Source: Saccharopolyspora gloriosae (GTDB lineage Bacteria > Actinomycetota > Actinomycetes > Mycobacteriales > Pseudonocardiaceae). Taken from it: a stretch of DNA of 64,000 nucleotides. Numbering within the stretch: the first letter of the stretch is position 1; every line of letters starts with the position of its first letter. This document shows, piece after piece, positions 57,838-64,000 of the stretch. Location: positions 6,759,501 to 6,823,500 of the forward strand of contig NZ_JACHIV010000001.1 in NCBI RefSeq assembly GCF_014203325.1, given 5' to 3'. The notes under the pieces are model-generated. The model was given only the letters and a program-made list of their open reading frames with translations, was not told where the DNA came from and did not search any database. Both the position numbers and the translations under genes were made by a program.

Positions 57838-59007
57838 TCAGGCGAGGCCGTGCAAGCGGCGGATCGCTTCGTCGAGCACTTCGTCCTGCTTGCAGAACGC
57901 GAAGCGCACCAGGTGCCGCACCGGTTCCGGATCGTCGCAGAACACCTGCACGGGGATCGCCGCGACGCCGACCCGCTCCGGCAGCGCCCGGCACAGCTCG
58001 GCGCCGTCGGTGAACCCGAGCGGCCGGACGTCCGCGCAGATGAAGTAGGTGCCTTCGGAGGCCAGCACGTCCAGGCCGGCCTCGGTGAGGCCCTTGGACA
58101 GCCGGTCCCGCTTGCGTTGCAGGTCGTCGCGCAGGCCCCGGACCCAGTCCAGTTCGTTGCGCAGCGCGTGCGCCACGGCGGGCTGGAACGGGGCGCCGCC
58201 GACGAAGGTGAGGAACTGCTTCGCGGCGCGGATCGCACCGATGAGCTCCGCGGGCCCGCACGCCCAGCCGATCTTCCACCCGGTGGCGCTGAAGCTCTTG
58301 CCGACGCTGGAGATCGTCACGGTGCGCTCGGCCATGCCCGGCAGCGTGGCCAGCGGGGTGTGCGCCCGTCCGTCGAAGAGCAGGTGCTCGTAGACCTCGT
58401 CGGTGATGGCGATCAGGTCGTGCTCGCGGCAGACCTCGGCGATCGCGTGGAGCTCGGCGTCGGTGAGCACCGTGCCGGTCGGGTTGTGCGGCGAGTTCAG
58501 CACCAGCGCGCGGGTCCGCGGACCCGCGGCGGCGCGCAGGGCGTCCAGGTCCAGCTCGAACCGGTGATCGGGTCCTTGCCGGAGCCCGACGGTGCGGCGC
58601 ACCCCGCCCGCCATGGCGACGGCCACCGGGTACGAGTCGTAGTAGGGCTCGATGAGCACGACCTCGTCACCCGGTTCCAGCAGCGCCAGCATCGAGGCGG
58701 TGATGGCCTCGGTGGCGCCGACGGTCACCAGGATCTCGCCGTCCGGGTCGTACTCGATGCCGTAGTGCGCCTGCCGGTGCTCGGAGATCGCGGCCCGCAG
58801 ATCCGGTTCGCCCGCGCCGGGCGGGTACTGGTTGACCCCGTCGGCGATCGCCTGCTGCGCGGCTCGGAGCATGCCCGCGGGACCGTCGGTGTCGGGGAAA
58901 CCTTGGCCGAGGTTGACCGCTCCCGTCTTGCGGGCCAGCTCGGTGATCTCGGCGAAGATCGTCGACGTGAACGGGCGCAACCGGGAGGTGAGGGCGGGAG
59001 TACGCAC
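57838..59007 (-). CDS. dapC: PLP aminotransferase, DapC-like
   Basis: A class I aminotransferase of 389 residues from GTG 59007. It closely follows the pattern of M. tuberculosis DapC (Rv0858c), the N-succinyl-diaminopimelate aminotransferase of lysine and peptidoglycan synthesis: TSRLRPFTSTIFAEITELAR, GAVNLGQGFPDTDGP, VTVGATEAITASMLALLEPG, LNSPHNPTGTVL, ITDEVYEHLLFDGRAHTPL, and the PLP-Lys in VTISSVGKSFSATGWKIGWA. Related enzymes act on methionine or kynurenine, so substrate is by similarity. Divergent from the DUF445 gene. Confidence 0.9.
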   Translation of the reverse strand: MRTPALTSRLRPFTSTIFAEITELARKTGAVNLGQGFPDTDGPAGMLRAAQQAIADGVNQYPPGAGEPDLRAAISEHRQAHYGIEYDPDGEILVTVGATEAITASMLALLEPGDEVVLIEPYYDSYPVAVAMAGGVRRTVGLRQGPDHRFELDLDALRAAAGPRTRALVLNSPHNPTGTVLTDAELHAIAEVCREHDLIAITDEVYEHLLFDGRAHTPLATLPGMAERTVTISSVGKSFSATGWKIGWACGPAELIGAIRAAKQFLTFVGGAPFQPAVAHALRNELDWVRGLRDDLQRKRDRLSKGLTEAGLDVLASEGTYFICADVRPLGFTDGAELCRALPERVGVAAIPVQVFCDDPEPVRHLVRFAFCKQDEVLDEAIRRLHGLA

Positions 59008-59154
59008 GGCTGGAACCCTACCGGCATTTTTCGATCTTGTTCGGTTCGGCGCGAGCGGCGGCGCACCGTGCGCGGGAGGCGACGAACGGTCACCGGGGGA
59101 CGTTTCCGGCACGATCCCACCGGTGTCCCCGTCCGCTGCTGCAACAATCGTGGA

Positions 59155-60420
59155 GTGGCACAGACAGCGGTACCCGATTCGGACGAGCTCAAGCGGCGGG
59201 CGCTGCGACGGATGAAGGCCGTCGCGGGCGGGCTGCTGCTCGCGGCCACGGTGATCTACGTGATCGCCCGCTGGCAGGAGAACGCCGGTGCCGCCGCGTG
59301 GGTCGGCTACGTCCGGGCCGCGGCCGAAGCGGGCATGGTCGGTGCGCTGGCGGACTGGTTCGCGGTGACGGCGCTGTTCCGGCGCCCGCTGGGGCTGCCG
59401 ATCCCGCACACCGCGATCATCCCGACCCGCAAGGACGCGCTGGGCCGCAACCTCGGCGCCTTCGTCGGGGAGAACTTCCTGGCCGAGCCGGTGGTGCGGG
59501 ACAAGCTGGGCCGCGCCGAGATCGGCGCCCGCGTCGGCACCTGGCTCGACGACGAGGCCCACGCCGAGCGGGTCACCTCGGAGCTGGCCACCGCGGTGCG
59601 CGGCGCCGTGCAGGTGCTGCGCGACGACGACGTGCAGGCCGTGCTGGAGCAGTCGGTGCTGCGCAAGGTCCTGGACCAGCAGTGGGGACCGCCGCTGGGG
59701 CGGATCCTGTCGCAGGTGTTCGCCGACGGCACCCACCACAAGCTGGTCGACCTCATCTGCGATCGGGCCTACGACTGGGCGCGGGACAACCACGACACCG
59801 TGCTGCGCGTGGTGAGCCAGCGCGCCCCGTCCTGGTCGCCGCGGTTCTTCGACGGCATGGTCGCCGACAAGATCTACGCGGAGGTGCTGTCGTTCGCGTG
59901 GGCGGTGAAGACCGACCCGGACCACCAGATGCGCAAGGCCGTGGACCGGTTCCTGGTCGACTTCGCCCACGACCTGCAGCACGACCCGAAGACCATGGAG
60001 CGCGCCGAGCAGATCAAGCAGCAGGTGATCGAGCACCCGGAGGTGCAGAACCTCGTCGGCTCGGCCTGGAGCACAGCCAAGAGGATGCTGCTGGACGCCG
60101 CGGAGGACCCGTCCAGCGAGCTGCGGCTGCGGGTGCGCGACGGCCTGCGCGGTTTCGGGCGCAGGCTGGCGACGGAGCCGGAGCTGCGCGGCAAGGTGGA
60201 CGGCTGGGTGGAGGGCGCGGCCGTCTACGTGGTGTCGCACTACCGCACCGAGATCACCACCCTGATCACGGACACCGTGGAGCGCTGGGACGCGGAGGAG
60301 ACCTCCCGCAAGATCGAGCTCCAGGTGGGCCGGGACCTGCAGTTCATCCGCATCAACGGCACCGTCGTGGGCGCCCTGGCCGGGCTGGTGATCTACACGG
60401 TGTCCCAGCTGCTGCTGTGA
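59155..60420 (+). CDS. DUF445 membrane-anchored protein
   Basis: 421 residues from GTG 59155. Two membrane segments: one at about 18-35 (AVAGGLLLAATVIYVIARW) and one at the very end (INGTVVGALAGLVIYTVSQL), with the family block GYVRAAAEAGMVGALADWFAVTALFRRPLGLPIPHTAIIP between. The long middle is helical and charged. DUF445 proteins (YheB/YjiN type) are common in bacteria with no settled role. Convergent with the CGNR regulator. Confidence 0.92.
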   Translation: MAQTAVPDSDELKRRALRRMKAVAGGLLLAATVIYVIARWQENAGAAAWVGYVRAAAEAGMVGALADWFAVTALFRRPLGLPIPHTAIIPTRKDALGRNLGAFVGENFLAEPVVRDKLGRAEIGARVGTWLDDEAHAERVTSELATAVRGAVQVLRDDDVQAVLEQSVLRKVLDQQWGPPLGRILSQVFADGTHHKLVDLICDRAYDWARDNHDTVLRVVSQRAPSWSPRFFDGMVADKIYAEVLSFAWAVKTDPDHQMRKAVDRFLVDFAHDLQHDPKTMERAEQIKQQVIEHPEVQNLVGSAWSTAKRMLLDAAEDPSSELRLRVRDGLRGFGRRLATEPELRGKVDGWVEGAAVYVVSHYRTEITTLITDTVERWDAEETSRKIELQVGRDLQFIRINGTVVGALAGLVIYTVSQLLL

Positions 60421-60963
60421 TCAGCTCTCGGTGGCGTGCCGTTCGCGCCAGGAGCGGGCCTTCTCCCGGTTCCCGCAGACCCGCATCGAGCACCACGTGC
60501 GGGACTTGTTGCGCGAGCGGTCGTAGAACGCCCACAGGCAGTCGTCCGCCGGGCAGATCTTGATCCGGTTCCAGTGGCCGGTGTGCACCAGGTGCACGGA
60601 CGCGGCCAGCACGGTGCCGAGCGCGTCGTGCCCGCCGAGCACCGGCACGCCGTCGTGCAGGACCACGGGCACCGGCCAGGTGATCGTGTCGACGGGTGCG
60701 GGTGCGGACGGGTCGTAGGACACGGCGCCGCGCATGGCGTCGCGGATGCGCCGCGCCGCGCCGCGTTCGCCCGCTACTCCCAGACCGCGTCCGGTGGACC
60801 ACTCCCGCCACTGGTCGGCGGAGTCCAGGACGTCCGTGTCGGCTTCGGCGTCGCAGGTGTTGAGGAAGGCCAGCACCAGCTCGACGTCGCGCTCGGCGTC
60901 CTGGTCCGCGGCGTGGTTCGCAGGGACTCGGTCAGCGACGGCTCTGCTGTTCACGAACACCAT
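60421..60963 (-). CDS. CGNR zinc-finger regulator (ABATE domain)
   Basis: 180 residues from ATG 60963. The N-terminal ABATE-type domain (VLAFLNTCDAEADTDVLDSA to ILHLVHTGHWNRI region, about 25-130) is followed by the zinc finger CPADDCLWAFYDRSRNKSR, then TWCSMRVCGNREKAR, which contains the CGNR signature with four Cys. Such proteins are stress-related regulators found widely in actinobacteria. A palindrome GGTTACTAACC at 61,019-61,029 lies 56 bases upstream and may be an operator. Confidence 0.92.
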   Translation of the reverse strand: MVFVNSRAVADRVPANHAADQDAERDVELVLAFLNTCDAEADTDVLDSADQWREWSTGRGLGVAGERGAARRIRDAMRGAVSYDPSAPAPVDTITWPVPVVLHDGVPVLGGHDALGTVLAASVHLVHTGHWNRIKICPADDCLWAFYDRSRNKSRTWCSMRVCGNREKARSWRERHATES

Positions 60964-61018
60964 CGTAGGCGATTAGCCGGTTGCAGCGTGCGGTGATAAC
61001 TCGTGTACTTCGCAAGAC

Positions 61019-61029
61019 GGTTACTAACC
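61019..61029. promoter_or_regulatory. palindrome upstream of the CGNR gene
   Basis: GGTTACTAACC is a perfect 11-base palindrome in the CGNR gene upstream region; a GTAACC-like half (GGTTAT) follows at 61,047-61,052. Possible autoregulatory site. Confidence 0.35.
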
Positions 61030-61191
61030 CCTGTATATCAGACGATGGTTATGTCACGATGTGGCTCGTCGCAGTGACGGTGCGGGGGCGGCGGCAAGGC
61101 GCTGAGCAGGGCGGCTCCGGCCGTTCGGCCCGCGGCGCCCGATCTCGTTCTCGCGCCTCGCTGAATCCGTTCCCGATGGAGAGGACTCGCC

Positions 61192-61581
61192 ATGAGTACC
61201 GCAGCACCGTTGTCGATCGCGGCGTTCGCGATCGACACCCCCGATCCGCGTGCGCTCGCCGAGTTCTACGGGCGCTTGCTGGGCTGGGAGATCGACGAGG
61301 CCGAGGCGGAGCCCGACTGGGTGGAGCTGGCCGACCCGGCGGGCGGTCCGCCGCTGGCCTTCCAGCTCGATCCGCACTTCGTTCCGCCGACCTGGCCGGA
61401 CCGGACGCGGCCGCAGATGATGCACGTCGACGTGCGGGTGGCGACCTTGGAGGAGGGGCACGAGCGCGCTGTGGGTGCCGGGGCGCGGCTGCTGCCGCAG
61501 CCACCGGATCGGCAGGGGGTGAACTGGCGCGTCTACGCCGATCCCGACGGTCATCCGTTCTGCGTGTGCGCGCAGCAGTGA
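61192..61581 (+). CDS. VOC-family (glyoxalase-like) protein
   Basis: A 129-residue protein of the vicinal oxygen chelate fold; ATG 61192 follows GGAGAGG. Two beta-alpha-beta halves: SIAAFAIDTPDPRALAEFYG with LLGWEIDEAEAEPDWVELAD, and QMMHVDVRVATLEEGHERAV with WRVYADPDGHPFCVC. Metal-site His and Glu positions are only partly kept, so it may be a binding protein or an enzyme on an unknown small molecule, for example a resistance or thiol-related one. Confidence 0.88.
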   Translation: MSTAAPLSIAAFAIDTPDPRALAEFYGRLLGWEIDEAEAEPDWVELADPAGGPPLAFQLDPHFVPPTWPDRTRPQMMHVDVRVATLEEGHERAVGAGARLLPQPPDRQGVNWRVYADPDGHPFCVCAQQ

Positions 61582-61648
61582 TCCGCCGGTAGCGGTGTCG
61601 GTGCTGGTGGCGGCCTTGTGCGGAGTGCCTGCCGTCTCACTCGGAAGG

Positions 61649-61667
61649 TGCAAGCTGACTGCTTGCA
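61649..61667. promoter_or_regulatory. inverted repeat upstream of the XRE gene
   Basis: TGCAAGC at 61,649-61,655 and GCTTGCA at 61,661-61,667, spacer 5 bases, 52 bases before the XRE start; a likely binding site of that regulator. Confidence 0.5.
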
Positions 61668-61718
61668 ATAGTTAGCACTCGTGGCTACCGTGGAACGCAG
61701 CCGGAAGGAGCAAGGGCG

Positions 61719-62138
61719 ATGGAGCGGGTGGACAAGACCGTCAACAAGGCCGTGAACCAAGCGGTCAGCGACCTCGGCGGTTACATCCGGGCGCAACGCA
61801 GCAACGCCCAGATCTCGCTTCGCGAGCTCGCCAAGAGCGCGGGGGTGTCCAACCCCTACCTCAGCCAGATCGAGCGCGGCCTGCGCAAGCCGAGCGCGGA
61901 GATCCTCCAGCAGATCGCCAAGGCGCTGCGCATCTCCGCGGAGGCGCTCTACGTGCAGGCCGGGATCCTGGAGCAGCGCGAGGGCGGCCCGGTGGTGGAC
62001 GCCATCATCGCCGACCCCGATCTGGGCGAGCGGCAGAAGCAGGTCCTGCTCGACATCTACGCCTCGTTCCGGCGCGAACACGACGGCCTCGCCGACGGGC
62101 CGGACCAGCACCGCACCGATTCCCCCGATGAGGAGTGA
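61719..62138 (+). CDS. XRE-family regulator of the hbhA cluster
   Basis: 139 residues from ATG 61719. Helix-turn-helix at about 20-80: LGGYIRAQRSNAQISLRELA, SAGVSNPYLSQIERGLRKPS, ILQQIAKALRISAEALYVQA. The tail is acidic. It matches in size, domain and place the M. tuberculosis gene Rv0474, which also lies just before hbhA. A TGCAAGC/GCTTGCA repeat precedes it, suggesting autoregulation. Its stop overlaps a GTG six bases before the ATG of the HbhA-like gene. Confidence 0.9.
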   Translation: MERVDKTVNKAVNQAVSDLGGYIRAQRSNAQISLRELAKSAGVSNPYLSQIERGLRKPSAEILQQIAKALRISAEALYVQAGILEQREGGPVVDAIIADPDLGERQKQVLLDIYASFRREHDGLADGPDQHRTDSPDEE

Positions 62139-62143
62139 GCATC

Positions 62144-62854
62144 ATGCCGACGAACGAGAACAGCACGAAGACCCCCGGTCAGGCGCAGTCCGGTCCCGCG
62201 CTCGGCGAAGCCGCCGAGCAGGCGCGCACCCCGCTGCTCGCCGCGCTCGGCGCCGGTGACCTCGCCGCGCAGACCATCGCCGACACGCTCAGCAAGCTCC
62301 GCGGCCGGTTGAACGAGGGTGCGGAGTCGGCGCGCACCGGGGTCAACGAGCTGCCCCACGACCTCAAGGAGCGCTTCGACCCGGCGGAGCTGCGCAAGCG
62401 CGTCGACGCCTACACGCAGTCCGCCGTGCAGCTCTACGGCTACCTCGCCGACCGGGGTGAGACGACCTTCGAGCGCATCCAGGCCCAGCCCCAGGTCAAG
62501 CAGGCGTGGAGCCAGCTGGAGCAGGTGCAGGGCCGGGTGGACACCGCCGTCGGGGACGCGCGGGTCATCGCCGACGACGTGCTGGGCAAGGTCACCCGGA
62601 CCACCCGCTCCTGGGGTGAGAAGGCCGCGGAGACCACGGAGAAGACCACGACCGTCGCGGCCGAGAAGGTCCGCGAGACGGCGGCCGACGTGGCGGACGC
62701 GGTCGAGGAGACCGGTTCGGACGCGGCGACCGCGACCCGCAGCACCAGCCGCAAGGCCGCCAACCGCACCGCTGCGGCGAAGACCGCGCCGAAGACCACC
62801 GGCGCAGCGAAGACCGGCACCGCGAAGAAGGCGACCGGCAAGTCCGAGAACTGA
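62144..62854 (+). CDS. hbhA: HbhA-like heparin-binding protein
   Basis: 236 residues from ATG 62144, behind AGGAG. The first 170 residues are helical with coiled-coil spacing (LLAALGAGDLAAQTIADTLS; LKERFDPAELRKRVDAYTQS; VKQAWSQLEQVQGRVDTAVG). The C-terminal 60 residues are rich in Lys and Ala (RKAANRTAAAKTAPKTTGAA), the heparin-binding tail of mycobacterial HbhA. No signal peptide, as in HbhA. In mycobacteria it is an adhesin and lipid-associated protein; in a soil actinomycete a role at the cell pole or envelope is more likely (inference). A terminator follows. Confidence 0.87.
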   Translation: MPTNENSTKTPGQAQSGPALGEAAEQARTPLLAALGAGDLAAQTIADTLSKLRGRLNEGAESARTGVNELPHDLKERFDPAELRKRVDAYTQSAVQLYGYLADRGETTFERIQAQPQVKQAWSQLEQVQGRVDTAVGDARVIADDVLGKVTRTTRSWGEKAAETTEKTTTVAAEKVRETAADVADAVEETGSDAATATRSTSRKAANRTAAAKTAPKTTGAAKTGTAKKATGKSEN

Positions 62855-62908
62855 GCCGCGTCCGCGGACTCGGCCGCGAGCAGCGGCGGGTTCGGGCGCG
62901 GTACGACC

Positions 62909-62947
62909 GAGCGGGACCCCCGGGACGGCTACTCCGGGGTCCCGCTC
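62909..62947 (+). terminator. terminator after the hbhA-like gene
   Basis: Perfect 12-bp stem GAGCGGGACCCC / GGGGTCCCGCTC with a 15-base loop, directly before the DUF2516 start. Confidence 0.7.
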
Positions 62948-62964
62948 ACACGTAGGGTGGAGTG

Positions 62965-63282
62965 GTGGAGTTGTCATTCAGCGGTCCGCCGGAGTTGCTG
63001 CTGCAGTTCTGGATTCTGAAGGTCATCTGGCTGGCCGGTCTGCCGCTCGGGCTGTACGCCTTCGTGCACGCGCTGCTGCAGCGGGCCGACGCGTTCACCG
63101 CGGTCGGCAAACTGTCCAAGCCCGCGTGGCTGGGCATCACCGGCGCCGGGCTGGTGATGCTGGCGGTGTTCACCAGCGGGCCGATCACGATCATCTGGTT
63201 GGCGGGGCTGGTGGGCGTCCTGGTCTACCTGCTCGACGTGCGCCCGAAGGTCACCGACGTGCAGCGGGGCAGCTCCTGGTAG
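62965..63282 (+). CDS. DUF2516 membrane protein
   Basis: About 105 residues from GTG 62965 (GTG 62962 also possible). Three hydrophobic segments: LLLQFWILKVIWLAGLPLGL, WLGITGAGLVMLAVFTSGPI and IIWLAGLVGVLVYLLDVRPK, with the DVRPKV end typical of DUF2516 (M. tuberculosis Rv0476). Same cluster order as in mycobacteria: XRE, hbhA, DUF2516. Function unknown. Confidence 0.88.
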   Translation: MELSFSGPPELLLQFWILKVIWLAGLPLGLYAFVHALLQRADAFTAVGKLSKPAWLGITGAGLVMLAVFTSGPITIIWLAGLVGVLVYLLDVRPKVTDVQRGSSW

Positions 63283-63293
63283 CCGAGGGCTCG

Positions 63294-64000
63294 GTGGCGC
63301 CCGCTGCCGGCGCGCTTCCTTCCGGTGCCCGGTGGCGTTCCTACGGCAGGGGCGAGCCGATCACGCTGGTGGCGCACGGCCTGGGCGCGACGCCGGGTGA
63401 GGCACGCATCCCCGCCTCGGGGTTGCCGGGCACGCGCGTCGTGCTCACCTTCGCGGGCCACGGCGAGGCGGCCGACCCGCCTGCGGGGTATTGGGATCAC
63501 GGCGTGCTGGCCGCGGACGTGCTGGCCGCGGCGGATGCCACCGGCGCCACTCGCGCGGTCGGCGTCTCGTTGGGAACGGGTGCGCTGACGAGGGCGGTCG
63601 CGACCCTCCCGGACCGGTTCGAACGGCTCGCGCTGCTGCTGCCCGCCGTGGTGGACGGAGCGCGCGAGGTGTCCTCGGCGTGGGCGCTGGAGCGGCTGGC
63701 CGAGGCGGTCGACGCGGCGGAGTCCGACGGCGGTGCCGCGCTGCGCGAGCGGGTGGCCGGTGAGTTCCCTCCCGGCGTGGACCTGGGCGAACACCTCGAC
63801 CTCCGGGTGGCCGCGCTGCGCAGGCTCGGCCCGGCGCTGCACGCCTTGGCGGACCGGCCGGTCCTCGACGACGCCGCCGCGTTGAGCTCGGTGCGGGCGG
63901 ACGTGCTGGTCGTGACCGGTACCGACGATCCGCTGCACCCGGTGTCCGCCGCGCGGCGGACCGCCGCAGCGATCCCCGGAGCCCGGCTGGAAGTGCTGCC
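63294..64000 (+). CDS. alpha/beta hydrolase, truncated at the window end
   Basis: Incomplete: 235 codons are visible from GTG 63294 and the frame is open at the window edge. The alpha/beta hydrolase pattern is clear: WRSYGRGEPITLVAHGLGAT (oxyanion HG), GTRVVLTFAGHGEA, nucleophile motif GVSLGTGALTRAV with Ser, and VRADVLVVTGTDDPLHPVSA, which holds the acid-site Asp; the catalytic His should follow outside the window. It starts 11 bases after the DUF2516 stop and is probably cotranscribed. Likely a peroxidase-type or esterase-type enzyme of unknown substrate. Confidence 0.85.
   Translation, partial: MAPAAGALPSGARWRSYGRGEPITLVAHGLGATPGEARIPASGLPGTRVVLTFAGHGEAADPPAGYWDHGVLAADVLAAADATGATRAVGVSLGTGALTRAVATLPDRFERLALLLPAVVDGAREVSSAWALERLAEAVDAAESDGGAALRERVAGEFPPGVDLGEHLDLRVAALRRLGPALHALADRPVLDDAAALSSVRADVLVVTGTDDPLHPVSAARRTAAAIPGARLEVL

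Noticed and set aside
1-64000. CRISPR arrays or cas genes, especially near the TPR-CHAT gene
   Set aside because: No series of regularly spaced repeats and no Cas-like protein was seen in the window, so the CHAT cassette is not annotated as CRISPR-linked.

Overview
The window is high-GC actinobacterial DNA. The gene set (an EmbC-type arabinosyltransferase, an HbhA-like protein beside a DUF2516 gene, a Glu-Asp-Phe tRNA cluster, a gamma-butyrolactone receptor-like regulator, many GTG/TTG starts) suggests Pseudonocardiales, most like Saccharopolyspora. The genus is an inference; no rRNA or marker gene is present to prove it.

Bases 1 to about 13,132 look like the right part of an integrative and conjugative element of the actinomycete (AICE, pSAM2-like) type. 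It holds an FtsK/TraB-type DNA transfer ATPase, small coupled element proteins, a GntR/KorSA-like repressor with three copies of a matching operator (TGTNCTAGNACA), and an unexpected full-length purC with a translationally coupled small gene. Next come a hairpin-rich non-coding stretch and a lower-GC cargo island: a 662-residue unknown protein, an HNH endonuclease, a C5-cytosine methyltransferase and a Vsr nuclease. The element ends at a 47-base 3' fragment of tRNA-Thr(GGT), an attR-like scar. A decayed integrase C-terminus lies on its far side, so a second, older element once sat there. The element's own rep/int end lies left of the window.

From 13.4 to 31 kb: a small membrane pair; a TetR regulator with twin GTACATGTAC sites followed by a self-sufficient CYP102/BM3-type P450-reductase; a GAP/Sap-like exporter; a secreted lipase; a Crp/Fnr regulator; an NmrA/SnoaL pair divergent from an XRE regulator; a PAP2-like protein; a YigZ protein; a MetE-C-like methyltransferase; a FAD monooxygenase; an aldo-keto reductase and a DHA1 exporter.

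From 31 to 44 kb: a lone cytochrome oxidase subunit I, a tandem DUF427 protein, a TetR-controlled leucine-catabolism operon (methylcrotonyl-CoA carboxylase beta and alpha, acyl-CoA dehydrogenase), a ribbon-helix-helix-like protein and an arabinosyltransferase. Four copies of a long palindromic intergenic repeat, whose stems are kept by compensating base changes, lie between 18.1 and 40.0 kb.

From 44 to 64 kb: a butyrolactone receptor-like TetR with an ARE-like site; tRNA-Glu, -Asp and -Phe followed by the scar of a third mobile element bounded by 26-bp direct repeats; a PP2C-like phosphatase; a YczE/MocR divergent pair; and the most interesting system in the window, a cassette of a subtilisin-like protease, an ECF sigma factor, a small unknown protein and a TPR-CHAT caspase-like protease. 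The sigma, small-protein and CHAT genes overlap stop-to-start. The arrangement resembles in logic the TPR-CHAT/sigma part of type III-E CRISPR (Craspase), but no CRISPR is present. The window closes with dapC, DUF445, a CGNR regulator, a VOC protein, the XRE-hbhA-DUF2516 cluster and a truncated alpha/beta hydrolase.
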